From Lepturacanthus savala (taxonomy: Eukaryota > Chordata > Actinopteri > Scombriformes > Trichiuridae): DNA of 64,000 nucleotides. Both the position numbers and the translations under genes were made by a program. The notes beneath the pieces are model-generated. The model worked only from the letters and a program-made list of their open reading frames with translations. It searched no databases and was not told the DNA's origin. Every line of letters begins with the position of its first letter. The first letter of the stretch is position 1. Shown here one piece after another: positions 10,046-23,200 of this stretch. The stretch spans positions 5,531,501-5,595,500 of the forward strand of contig CM060462.1 in NCBI GenBank assembly GCA_030544235.1, read 5' to 3'.

Positions 10046-11984
10046 TTATGCCAATAGTTTTATTTACAGAAGTATTTTATGTGTGATGGATGCATGTACA
10101 GTAGGTCACAGTAGATAAGCTGTTTAATTTATAGTCATTTCATATTGTAAAGGCTTATGTATTATCCTTTTCTCCCTGTCTGTCAAAGAATTGACTTTAA
10201 AAAACTGCTGGTTTATAAAGCACTGAAAGGTTTTATGATTACTTCAAATTGCACAAAATGTGCTATAAAAATTGGGTAAATCTCTAATAAAAATGTCCAA
10301 CATTATGGTACAAAAAGTCCATGAACTCTGTTCGGTGTTCTGTGAATTGGTGTTCACAAATCCCCTTCTGGGAGGTTGTAGTTCCCATAAAGTTGAAGGA
10401 TTCTACAGCCAATAATAGTAATAATAATTCCTTCCTGATTTTATTTTATAACCACCAATCCTTCACAGATTTATACTTTTTGCATGGAATACTATGGCCT
10501 TTCAAGGCTGTTTCAGAACCTTTGAGTACTTTCTTTCAAAGAATAAGAAGATGAGACGGTTAGAAAGAGATTTTTTTCCTAACTTACAACTTTTTGCTGC
10601 ACACAGCAGTAGGTGGAATATTATCTCTTCGGGAGAATTTGAAAATGTCTCCAGTGGTTAAGTTAAAATATACATTTTAAGTGTTTTGTATTATATCAAA
10701 GGCTTGAATGTAGTCATCAACTACAAGTCTCAAATCCAAAAAAAATTAATATGATAATATGAGGATCACACACTGGGGCTGGCTAAACAGCACCATGTTT
10801 GGCTCGTGGCATTCAGCATCCTGTCTAATGATGTTCCTGTTTTCTTTGGCTTTGCAAATCCAGCCAGCAGCCAACTTGACTAACGAGAGAGGAACAGTCA
10901 CAGCACAGCACAGGACAGGTAGGACATGAGAAGAGAGGGGGAATTATAACGACTAATAGTTAAGACTTCATACCGAACACAATAATTTAAATTCATGATC
11001 ACATGCTTTCAGAACAGGAAAAATGGCTCAGCCACAGTTTCAGCTTGACAACATATAAAACATCTCACACAATAAATATGGGAAGTAAATCTTTGGCTGC
11101 ATATATTATTACAAGTTTTAATGTTTGCTCTATTTGGTGTTTGTGACATTCCTTAATTGTAGGGTGGTTTACTGTAATACTGTGACCAAACCTATGTTCA
11201 GTATGGCAGAATAGTGACTTTGCATATAAAGGGTCTGTTTGTACAACATATGTGATTAGTTACAAAAAAAAGCCCCACTGTCTTTTCTTAAATTAAAATG
11301 TCTGAAGTCCTGAAATCTCCAAAGAAATTAGTTGACTGACAGAAGATTAAATGGCAATATGTTTAATGTTTTAATTGTTTAGGTAAAAATGCATAAAATT
11401 CATTGGAACCAGCTATTCAAATTAGATTATTTGCTATTTTTCCCATGATTTTTTTTTTTTACTTCAAATCAGAAAAACATATATGTCATATATTAACAGT
11501 TAATACACTGGCTTCAAGGAATAAGGATCAACATTTGTATACACTTGAATCAATTGATTACTAAAGAAATAATTGTTATTGATAATGAAAATAATCATTT
11601 TGTAGGTTTTATCATAGTTATAGTTGTATATTGTATGTAAGTATAGTTGTAAGTATTGTACTTCAGTACCCATTTTTTCAATTTGAAACTCTAATTATAT
11701 ATGAAGTAAACCTGATGTTTTTGGGGTCCTTGAGGTCTGCAGCTCCTGGACAGTTGGACTTGGAACTTTGGGGCAACATAGAAAACGTCTATTAATTGAA
11801 ATGAATTTTTACTCAGTACAGGTTATGCATTTAGAATTCTGTCATTTTTGAACAGGCAATCACATTTTGCATAATTAGCAAAGAAAAAAAAACTCTTAAT
11901 TTTGTTTATTCCAACTATTTTCACTTTTTATTTTCACTTGCATAATGCCTCCTGGCTTGTGTTTGACATTTATTTATTTCACTT

Positions 11985-12100
11985 GTTTATTTGACAAGGA
12001 TGATGCATGATACATTGCAAGTACAAAGTACAAAGCAAATCCCACATATCCAGGTTTCTAGCCAATGGCAAATTTGCAACCCCTGTCCCTGGTTAGTCAT
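11985..12100. repeat. dispersed repeat fragment (TTTATTTGACAAGG type)
   Basis: TTGTTTATTTGACAAGGATG, then GCAAGTACAAAGTACAAAG, then CTAGCCAATGGCAAATTTGC and CCCCTGTCCCTGG, follow a fish repeat that usually reads TTTATTTGACAGGGACAATG with the tail CATCCCCTGTCCCTGG. It is a single short degenerate copy. Confidence 0.5.
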
Positions 12101-12959
12101 TTAAAAGTGCAAACAGAATTTACAAAATTGTTGAGATGTTAAAATCATCAGCAGCAGATAATTAAAGTCTATTCTGCCATGGAATATACTAATTTAAAAT
12201 TCTGGTTTCTGAAGATCTGTTCTGAAGATCTGATCTGAAGATCAGTAGACACAGTATAGTAAATTAATAGTGAAAATCGATTGTTTTGGTTGACTACAAG
12301 TCTTGTGTTGTTTCTATGTATCCCCATGTTTCATTGACAAGCATCTTGCTTTGAAAACCATTGATAGAATTAGCTTTTTAACTTTCCTCTGTGGACATTA
12401 AGAATGAATCCAGGAACGTCCATGTTCACATACATGTTTGATTGTGTTTGTATAAATGATGGAGGAAATGAATGACCTTGCTATTACACATACTTTTATA
12501 GAATTGATTGGCTATATTTGAACCACGTTAGATAGACAGAAAAAAGAAACAACATATTTGGATGGTGAAAAAAATGTATGAGCCTCCACTGACTAATCCC
12601 GTCGTGTATTTCTGTGTTATTGGCTTAAACATATATTTTATATTTAAAATTAGGCCTATACATGTTTGTTAAGCAATACAGGTTAACCTAATAAACCAGC
12701 CTTCGTCAAATGACTGAGCCCGTTCTCATTTAAACCATTTACCTGTGTGCGCAAATTACGCAGTGGATGAGTGTGATCGTAAAGAATGGCAAACATGCTT
12801 CCTGTTTTTTTTGTTTAATTTGTTTTGTTCTTTTTCCTACGCGGAGCCAATAACAGCACTCGGGGTTGAACAATAGACTTGCATTGCCTACCTGTAGCCT
12901 TAACTTAAAAAGAACAGGGGAGCGTTTTAAGAATGGTAAGAGCATTCCCCTTTAAACAA

Positions 12960-13591
12960 GGTGGGCTGAGCTTATTTGCGGTTCTCGCTCCTACGGCAAC
13001 CCAATAGATCAGCATCATGAATATTCACATTTCACCAAAACGCACCCCGACTGTGGATCAGTGATGTCAGCGGTCCCTGGAAAGGCTTTACTGTGTTGTT
13101 TGATTTTTTTTTCTTGCGAATTGATTGTGTCGCGTTGTTTGACGGCAGCTGGCAAGACATCTGGTGAAAAGAGCATCCTCCGCTGTGCGTGACCTTTCCC
13201 TCCTCTCCGTATCACCGTCCGTCGGCGCGTCCCTCACATGTCACGCTAAGGTGACTTTCAAGCAGTTTTTTCCACTTTTTTTGCGCACAAATGTCGGAGC
13301 GGCACAAAGATGCACATCGGGGACGCAGTGGCCAAGCGGACCGCCCAGGCTGCGCGTGAGGACGTCTGCGAACTGTCAGGTAGCCTAATGATGAAAAAGA
13401 CCGTCTCTCTGTTTCAGCAGAGCCACGGCGGTCCATGTCATGTGTAGCTGCCTTCCAGGGATCCAGATTAGCTCCGGACTGATCGCTCTCACCAGCAGAT
13501 AGGGATCGCTGGGGCTGGTGTCAATACCCGTCACTGCACAGCCTAACAACCTGGATTCGTTTCGTTTTCTCCGCTGTGGCTCGGTGTCATA
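12960..13591 (+). promoter_or_regulatory. hcn4: hcn4 promoter and 5' leader
   Basis: This region becomes CG-rich toward the start codon. CCTACGGCAACCCAAT at 12990-13005 combines a GGCAAC word and a CCAAT box. At least three ATGs precede the main start and open short upstream frames (13238-13249, 13291-13359, 13388-13447). The transcription start cannot be located from sequence alone, so which of these are in the mRNA is inference. Confidence 0.45.
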
Positions 13592-14271
13592 ATGGACAGG
13601 CTGCACTCCTCCATGCGTAAAAGGCTCTACAGTTTGCCACAGCACATTGGACAGAAAGCGTCTATAATGGGCGAAGGAGAAGACGCAGACAAGGACACCC
13701 GGAGGAAGAGCATCAGGATGAAGCCGCTGCCGTCGCCGACTTCTGGGGGGAGCTGCAAATGCATCGGGGAGACCAAAAGTGGGGAGTCCGTGATCATGGA
13801 GACGGACATCGGGCGACCGATGAAGACCAGCTCGAACGGGGACTGCCGGAGGTTCCGAGGCAGCCTCTCGTCCATCACGAGCCGGCACGTGCACGACTCG
13901 GACGCCGCGGAGGAGAGACGCCTCATCACCGAGGGGGACGTCACCCCGAGCGAAGAGAGTCCACCCGGAGGGATCGGCGACGGCCCGGCGGACCAAGGCG
14001 CGCAAGGGGCCAGCGGCGGCGAGGGCGCCCAAAGCGACTCCCAGGACCAGCAGCCGGGCTTCATAAAGTTGGACGGCATCGACCAGATCCTGCCGGACGA
14101 CGAGAGATTGTATCAAGCCGGGTTCATACACAGACAGTTCGGGGCAATGCTTCAGCCAGGGGTCAACAAGTTCTCCCTGAGGATGTTTGGAAGTGAGAAG
14201 GCGGTCGAACGGGAACAAGAGCGGGTTAAATCCGCCGGATTTTGGATTATTCACCCCTACAGTGATTTCAG
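13592..14271 (+). CDS. hcn4: hcn4 exon 1: cytoplasmic N-terminus and HCN domain
   Basis: 226 codons plus two bases, donor CAG|GTAAAT. The ATG has A at -3 and G at +4 and begins the HCN4-type N-terminus. Residues about 116-155 are an acidic, Gly/Ser/Gln-rich low-complexity stretch that is much shorter than in human HCN4. Residues about 176-227 (QAGFIHRQFGAMLQPGVNKF and SLRMFGSEKAVEREQERVKS onward) are the HCN domain, which packs between the voltage sensor and the C-linker. The exon is GC-rich, unlike the flanking introns, and creates long shadow frames on both strands. Confidence 0.96.
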
Positions 14272-17200
14272 GTAAATGTAGACACCTTCCGCACGAACAA
14301 CAAAAGGCTCAGGATGAAGCGCCAACTATCAACGCCTTGGCACAGCCTCACATGCTTTTTTTCCCCCCTCAGTGTGTTTATCATTTATTGGAGCAATCGT
14401 CACCTCTGCTGCAGCCCATTCATTGTTCTATTCATCACTTATCTTACTCCTACATGTTGATGATTAAAATAAATTGGCTTTACTGCTAAATGAAAAATGA
14501 TCAAAATGTCCCAATTAGTTAATATATTAAAAAGGTAGTTTTCAGTGCAGCAGAATAATAAGATAAACATGTATTACTCCAGAGGCCTGTAGACATGGTT
14601 GTGTTCTGTAACAACTCACAGATAACACAACCTGTACTAATTAGGCCAGTTTACAGATCTTGTGCAGATGCTCTTCAAATGAATACATCATTTGAAGCCC
14701 TTCAGTATTTCCTACTCCTTCATTTGAAAAAACTTGCTTAGGGGACATGATTTCGGCAGTGATCAGGGTTAGAGATGAGGCCTCCACTCGCTTTTCTTTA
14801 TTTCTGTGTTTTGAAAAGAGACAGGGTTAAGTTATTTTCATTGGAATTTCAATTCTAAAAAAAGATTGAAACACATGTCCGCATATTGTAACAAATGACA
14901 GCATATGAATAGATTCTTCATAGAATCTATGATCACTCTTATTTATTGTCTGACACACTTCTCTCTCTGTTACTGCTGCTGAGTTTGTTAATGGTTGAGC
15001 ATGACGGGTCCTTCATTCGTACTTTTATGATATTGAACTTAATTAACTTTAAGTAGATGCATACAATGCATTTACTTGTATCTCAGATGACTTTAAAGGA
15101 GGTGTTGTTGAGCTGTTTGTCTGCACATATTATTTATCACAAAATCAGCACTGCTGTGGCTTGAACAAAAAAAAATATACCATGAAATCAAATTAAATTA
15201 CTTTTTACTCTAGGTTTAAATGCTCTCAAATTTAAGTAATTATATATTATCGTGGCTGTTTATCGCGACTACGTGATGTTGAGCCTTGGCTTTTTTTCTT
15301 CTTTAAATGACCAGACTTTCATGTAGTTCAAGAATTCAGGCAAAACTAATTAATTACAGGCTGTCAGTGTTGGCATTTGGTTCACCAGTGCATCTTATCA
15401 TTTAATTCGTGTGGAGACATTGGTGTTGCTGTAAAAGGATACAGAGCAGGATTGTCATTGTTACACACTGTAACATTTTCTCCTTGTCTGTGACATTGAA
15501 TCCCGTCTCGCCTGCCCATTTGATTGTCTAATGACATGATATAGAAACTATCATTCATCACAAAAGTGATGTCTCCTACCTCTAGAACAAGATGTCTGCC
15601 TTCAAGAGACACGCGAGTTGTCGTGCGAGTTGCTCGCAGGCCCCGGGTGTCAGTGAAAAAAGGCTAAATAAGACTCTTCCTGGAATAGTGAGTAGACATT
15701 TATCTGCCTGTTTATCCAGTGGCAGAGTGGAGGAGCAAATACACTGCGGTTGTTAGCGAAACCGGACATTTTTCTGTTATGTTGAAGATTGACTCCCCCT
15801 GTCTGTTATAGTTGCCTTAAGCTGTCATGAAAAGTAATAACTTGTTAATTTTACTATTTTTTTTTTTTTTGAAGACAAGCGAGAAAGGAGGGATTCCGGC
15901 GCTACACAGATAGGGATTTTCTTGCACAAAAGAAAGATGCTTCCTTGTACCACCACATGTCAGATGTACATGTATGTGGATGTCAGACATACAGCACGGT
16001 TCACTAATACTGTCTTCGAATCCACTCACAGCTTGGTCATCATGAGGAGGTGAGACAAAGTATTAGACAGATTGCCATTTTTGTCATGCTCCTCCCAGCT
16101 GGTTGCATTACCTCTGACGCCCCCCCCCCCCTGCTGTCTTACTCACTGTGTTAAATGTCATGAGAGAGGGTGATATGGGGCTCGGGGAGACTGTCCTCAG
16201 ACTGAAAGGGCACAGATTTGGCACCGACCCTCAGTTTTGAAGTGTCTTTGAGCAAGGAACCGTGGCTCCGCTCCGCACTGCACCGGATGTGTGACTCTCT
16301 CGGTGAGGTGGAAATTATAAATAAATAGATAGATTAAAATGCACCGAGAGAGAAATGCACTAAAAAAATGAGGTTAGCCACCCACTTGTTCGGGGTCTGA
16401 GGGAGGAAACTCTATATTACCATAATTAAACATTTTGGCGAGTGGTTTGCTTGTGGTTTCAAGCACTCAACACTATGATTACGTAATCACTCAACTCTAC
16501 AATTAAAACCACAGACATGGCATTCAATCAGGAGAGATTGCGGGGCTTGCTATATGGGAAAAAAATATATATTTTATGTTTCTCTGTGACTAACAAGGAG
16601 AAGAAAACCACTCACATAAATGCACCAATTCACAAGTGAAATATGATCGTCCGTTATCGAACTACTTCTCCCAGGAAGCCGACATCTGTGACACCTTTTA
16701 ATCACTATTAAAATGTTGCAAGCACTTTGTGAAATACGCTTATTAGCGTTAAATGGAGGGAAATAGCAGGCGGATAACACATCATGTTGAGATGAGTTAC
16801 AGCTTGTATTTTATTTTTAATGAACCGAAGGAGAAACATGATACTTGGACGCCCACTTCCTCCAAAATCAGGATCAGAGACAGGACAAAATGACTGCAAT
16901 TAAAGTACACAAGGGTATGAGAGAGACCTTTTAATGGGCCCGGAGAAGAAGAGAGGTCGCTGTGACTAAAAGTTTTACTCCCATGTCTGCATCAAAGCTT
17001 CGGCACTAAGCTCAAATTAGAGTGTCACAAGGAATCACAGAGTCATCACTGCACCAGAATTCAGCAAAATCTTCTCTTGTCAAGTATTGTATAAGGCTAA
17101 GAAGCAAGGGAGGAGCAATATCTTGCGAGGAAAAAAAAGACGGATTAAAAACGGCATCATAATCCAATCTACAGCCTCATTTCCAGATCCAAAGCTGAAC

Positions 17201-20200
17201 AGCCTCTTTCGATTCTGAGCAAGCATCTTCCTGTCAGGAGACGTGGTCAGTGAGCTGGCCACATGGTGACACCCAGCATCCAAACAAAACACGAAAGGGA
17301 GACAAGTGTTTTTCTACAAAATAAAGAAACAAGTATGGAGTCAAATGAGCTTTTCTTTTTACTGTACTTAATCACATAAAGACCACAACATTACTGGTTT
17401 AATAGGGTTGTTGAACAATAGACATAATTGGGGCTGAGATTACTGTCCACTCTGCCCTTCCCTCACTGCCTGATTCTGTTGTTAGCTTACACAAGTCTGT
17501 CAGGAAATTATCACTTTATGTTTATATCTAAAAACTGATGCACCATAAGCTGTGCTGAGACCTATTCATGCTGCATGCCTTTGGTGATAAATAGAGATTT
17601 ACAAAAACTACTAACAAAATATATAGGATATTTCAGTGATTGGCAAAATATCACCCCTCCCACAGAATAGATCTAATATATCTGCATGATTTCTTAGACC
17701 TTTGCATAGCAGCTTCTGAGTAGATTCTATCAATGCAACAGTAGCCTATTGTGCAGAGTTCTGGACAAATGATGCGGTGCAATATTAGAATGCAGCCCTC
17801 TGATCGTCAAGTGCCTTTTAATTATCTTGTGATTCAGAGCCCAGAGGACACATCTGTTAGAAAGTCTTCCACATTTCCCTGGAGAGATAGAAAAGAATAT
17901 TTTTCACATTAGAACTTTTTTTTTGCACTATTAAACCCCCCCACCCCCCAACCCCACTCACTTTTCCTTTAGAACCACGTTGCTAACACTATCAGAGAGG
18001 AGGTCAGCTGTTTCTGTCAATCAGTTAAATCCCTTTGCAACAGTCAGGAAGTCCATATTTCCAGCAGCCTTTTATTCCTCCTGTACATCCAGTGCTGTTT
18101 TTCAGATGATAGACAGTGGCAAAAATAAATCCTTTGTAGAGACATCTTACAATTTTGTTTCTTGTTATTTTCTGCAGAAAATACATTAAAGAAAATTAGA
18201 GCAGGACCAATGTGCACTTTAAAAGCTTAGATTAAGAGACACATCTTTTAGAATGAATGAAAATGTACACTGTTTATGTTTACAGTAATAATTAATAATG
18301 AATAGGTAGTACACCAGATTCTGATTTGATGTTTGAAGTCTGCTAAAAATGTGTCATAGTATTTTAATTTCCCAAATAATAACCTAAAGTATCTTTAATA
18401 ATCGCTAAAATTGTACCGCTTCTCACAATATTAGCATAGTTATTCTGAGTTCGATAGATCCATCATCAGAAGACAGAATTGGAAAGGAAAAGCTAAGTTA
18501 ATTTGGATTTTAAAAATAAAATGATAGCTGTACTTAGAGTGCACTTTCACTTTTTAGGAAATGTGGAGTATTTTAAGGGTTGCAGATTTAGATTTTCAGT
18601 CCTTATTAAGCTCTGTAATAACATCTACATGCAGCTGTAGTATTTGAGTGTACACATGCGTGTCTTTGTGTATTATGTATTATTAAGTATATGGAATCAG
18701 ACAAAACAGCACAGCAGCATTCTCTTTTTCACTCAGGTTGATTATGGTTCATTTATGATTATGTTTTTTCATTGATTTCTTGGGGGGTTCAGCTTGCCAT
18801 CGTGGATTTATTGAAAATTGAGATGGAGAAACATACACGAGTTCAGTGTTGGTGATTCCCCTTCTTGTGGTGGTGGCAGGAGTCATAGTCTGGGTGAGAG
18901 TTGCACAAAGGTCAGGATGAGGTGCTGGCGAGCTGCAGGAGATAAATGAAAAGCCTAGATATGAAGAGCTCCATTTGTTTTTCTGCAGTACATCTTAATG
19001 ACGATAATCACAAGATTCATAAGCAATAAAATAAAAGATGCATGAATCTAGATATATGCCCTCATGGACAAGCTATCACTGGGTGTAGTTTTATAGTTGG
19101 GTTGTATGCTACAGTACATGGGATGAATGACACTTTATTATTTTGGTTCCTTTTTAAATAATTCCTCCTCCTTCTAATTTAGTGTGGGTAAAACATGGGG
19201 ATTACAGACAGTTCTTGCTGGGCCTGAAAGTGTGGTAATCAAAAGAGGCTGCCGTGCTCATCCACGAATATTAGGAGCCAAGAGATTATTACTACGCAAT
19301 TTATTTAATGGAGGGAGCCCAGGGAGGATGTGCGTGGCCAGTGGGTAGAAGGTTGCCTGTCGTAGTGGCAGGATGATTGAGCGGCACTGCATGACCTCAC
19401 CAAGCACACTTATGTGGGAGTGAAAAATCAGGACACGTGATTGCGTAGCTTTTTTTTTTTCCTTCTTGTGATAGGCTGTTCAATTCGTCTTTACCTTTAA
19501 GGCAGAGAGCTGAGTTTAACCTTGGCAAAATGATAGTAATCTCGAGGTGAGATTATATTGATTGATTGGACATCATATACATTTTAAAAATGGGAAAGGC
19601 TGCTGGAGTCATTTCCTGTTTTAAGTCCCATATGTCACCCAGCTGGTATGCTTGACGTATTTTGGTCACCTGACAAATGCGATGTTGTGTGTCCTTCCTG
19701 CTCCACCATTCTCTGCACTGCAACATCAATTTATAATCTCTCCAGGTGGATACACACCACGAGTCAGCCAAGGCCCATTCTCAAGTTGTTTTCTTCTTTT
19801 AACACATTGCAGTGTCACATTTATTTTCCTTGCCACTAGACAGATGTGATTATTGTCCCACTGACCAGAGGTAAATATGTCAGCTTCACTTATCTCAACA
19901 CTTAAGGGGGTTGATGGAGAAAACATGTGTCTATTTCTTTATTTAACAATTCGTCACACCATAGTCGAGTCAGTTTGGAGGTGAGGCTTTAGAGTGACCA
20001 ACACCTCCAAGGACCTTTCTGTGTTCTTGTTGACACATCCTGCCTGTGTGTGTGTTCCATTTAGAATGCACATTCTCTCCTTATGGAGGAGATCCCTTCA
20101 TGACTTCACCTGTATACTTTGTTCATGCAGGGGAGAAGGTGAGAAGGAGGAAACAGGTTTACAGCAAGATTTATGAACCTTGTGACACTTAGCATATTGT

Positions 20201-23200
20201 TAATTCAATTTAATTGTATTTGTGTTTCATATGTATAAGCATTTCAAAGTGCTAAAACACAATAAAAAAGAACAAGTGCACTTATATACATAAACAGATA
20301 TAAACAGATACAGACTCTACATATATACCTCACCTGAACATTGAAAAGCTCTGAGCACCTGGAGGAGATTTCCCTCTGACATATCAATTGTGCAAAAAAG
20401 GGCTGCAACTCACCGTTCGGCAAGTCACTGTAACTCTTTGGAGATAAGCAGCGAATTTGACAGTGACGTCTTACTGCATGCCATGCGCTAGCCTGTGGTG
20501 CAGTGAGAATTATTTTTCCATCCAAACATTGCCTCTGGTTATAAATCTCATTTTACACATTTAGTTTTAATTGAAATCTAACATCTGACATATAATCAGT
20601 GCTGGTCGAAAAAAGCAATTGACATCAACATAGATTATATATAGGTGTAATCTTCCAATGTTACCCAAGAGGGCATTATTTACTATGCCTAGGGATATTG
20701 CAGCGTTTCGGCCCTCTGCAACATTACCTAATTGATAAACACAGTAAAAAAATATCTATATTCCCTCGGGTATTATTGCCTTCACTAACCCATGTGCAGT
20801 GACTGAAGAAGTTTCTTTGATTAATTGCACATAAAAACGTTTGAAAACAAGAAATAACTCGGTTGCAGCCGTCAAGAAAGAAAAGCTGTAATTTATGGGA
20901 GTTGTCAGCATGGTTAGAATGAATAATTAGGATTGCTTTGGTTAACATACCTCCTGCATACTATCTCTTCCCTCTGATGCCTTGTGTCAGGCACAGTATT
21001 TACACACATGGGTTAAATACTGTTCACAAATAATGTCTTGGTATATTCTTGCAGGAGCCAGATGGTTAGGAAGGTTAGGAAACTCATTTTTAACAAGGCA
21101 ATGAGGGTCCACAACACAAACAATAGCATTATAAGACAGCCTAAGACACAAACTGATCTAATATTTGATATTCTTTTACCTTTTACATGCATCAATTAAT
21201 ATTAAATGCAAACAGTATTTTACATAAATGTTTGTCTTCTGCTGTGATAAATGCATAACCAAGATATTACTTAGTGTATCGTGCAATTCTACCTAAAATG
21301 ATCCTTGTCCCCTGTAATGGCCTCTGCATGCATGCTGCAGCTCCATTGACCTCTGCATGCATACTGCAGTCCCAGTCCTGCTGCTGTATCTAGTGCAGGT
21401 TAACCTTTTCAGCCCTGTCTGTGTCCCAGGTGGATTCTCACACCCTTTGTCTCTCTGAAATTGAATTGCTTTTTTCCTATCAGCCAAGATAGGAAATGGC
21501 CAAGATGTGAAACTGGCACCCATATGTTGCTCTAGGGGCTGGACGAGGAGCACTCCATTAAAAAGCACTTTGCATTTAATGCAAGACACCCACCTCTACA
21601 AAGTCCTCTTCACACACAAGTTCCATTAAATTCAGAGTCAATTAGCAGTATGTGCTGTAACGCTAATCACCACTGGTCATGTTACAGTAACATTGTGCCA
21701 AGACTGTCACTGCATTTAATCCTTCTACAGTTCTTCCCCATTATCTTTCTCTCTTTCTTATCTACTTACAATCAAGTAAAGCCAAAATGCTATAAATGCG
21801 TTGCTTGTGAGAGATTTATCTTAAAAGGTGTTTATGGCAGCATCAAAACAAGTCCATACTAACATTTATTAACTTTAAGTTCATGTTGGAATTTTGCAAA
21901 CATTTGTTCAAATGTCATGTTATTTTGACAAAGAAATTCAAGGTCCAGTAATTTTCAATTCATGGTTTTCATCGGCAAATTTGCTCAGCTGTCATGGAGT
22001 TGGTTAGGTTGTCAGTTAATCATTTGTTGAATATAAGTTTCAGTTATTAGTTACTTAAAGGTACAGTGTATAAGATTTTGTGTCATTTAGCAGCATCTAT
22101 TGGAAATGGAAGTGTTTTCCATGTTGCACCACCATGTATTTACAGTAGCCTAGAATGGACACGCCAAACAATGGCTCTGGACAAGGTCTTTCATGTTTCT
22201 CAAATTTTTGGCAATCTCATACAGTCCTCATACAGGCTTGGATTACTCAATTGGTTGCAATCTGCTCCCAGGAACTAAACATTGTACTTTTGACCATGAA
22301 AACCTCTGAAAATCTCTTTTCTGACCATTAACCATGCTGTTGATAGCTCATGAAAAAATCCTTTTTCAAACTACTGTCAAAAAGGTCAAGAATGAACGTT
22401 TACGTTTAAATCATTTTGATTCCTCTATATACTATTTTGCAAACACTAGGCACATTTCAACATATACATATATAGTTTATTGATAATGGAAAAATATGAA
22501 TATTGTCATTTTGATGTGGCTCCGCATGAGTTTTATGTCTTATTTGTTATCAGATTTTATTTGGTCCAAACTTTAATTTGTGAAGTATAACCGGGGGTGG
22601 AAAAGGGCAAAAATATAATCGCACAATAATAATAATAATGTCATTTTGTAATGGAGCCAAAAAAGTGGAGTTCACACAATGATCCTTCACACAAGCTGCT
22701 TGCAATTCACCTTTGATCTCCATTATTCTGTTGTTAAAATCATTCCCAGCAGCCATCTGTGCAGGGCAGACATGGCATTTCCTTAGTGCGCCTCTCCACC
22801 GTTCATTCATGTCAGATTGTATAGAAGGATAAACCGCTTTGGAAACAGTGGGTTTTCCACTCAGAGACGGGACCAGAGAGTCCAGTGCGCCAAATAAAAA
22901 AACTCTGTGTGTGGCTTGTGTGAATCACAGGAAATACTTCCCTCGATCAATGTGTTTGACCCGGCCCTGCCACACGCTGGGTGTCTAGAAGACTCAGACA
23001 AATGGCTGGATTATGAGACATGCAGTGGTGAGAGACGGATTGTTCGTCTCCTCTGCTATGGGGGGTTTTACTCTTGATTTATCTTCATAGTTAACCGTTT
23101 TTCCCCCGACTTTCACCAATTTCATACTACTAAATGAGTTTGATTGAATAAGGAGGCAGGAAAAAACAATGTGTGTATATATAAATCCATTTCCTGACCC

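Larger units (their letters stand above)
9136..13591. other. divergent intergenic region between rec114 and hcn4
   Basis: About 4.5 kb with no recognised coding sequence, holding the 5' ends of two oppositely transcribed genes. It contains a degenerate fish repeat in two blocks (9312-9400 and 9880-10045), another dispersed repeat (11985-12100) and the hcn4 5' leader. CCAAT boxes occur at 9466-9470 and 13001-13005. Confidence 0.7.

Noticed and set aside
10780..10850. Possible RE1/NRSF silencer near hcn4 (half-sites such as CAGCACC)
   Set aside because: Only half-sites were found here and elsewhere (for example 26930, 28097 and 50012); none has the second half GGACAG at the right spacing.
13376..13417. 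Possible 5' UTR intron (CAG|GTAGCC to TTTCAG|CAG) upstream of hcn4
   Set aside because: The distance between the sites is about 40 bp, too short for a vertebrate intron.
13385..14254. 289-codon open frame on the minus strand, plus 145-150-codon frames on both strands over hcn4 exon 1
   Set aside because: These are shadows of the GC-rich coding exon, with no recognisable domain, while the + strand frame 13592-14271 is clearly HCN4.
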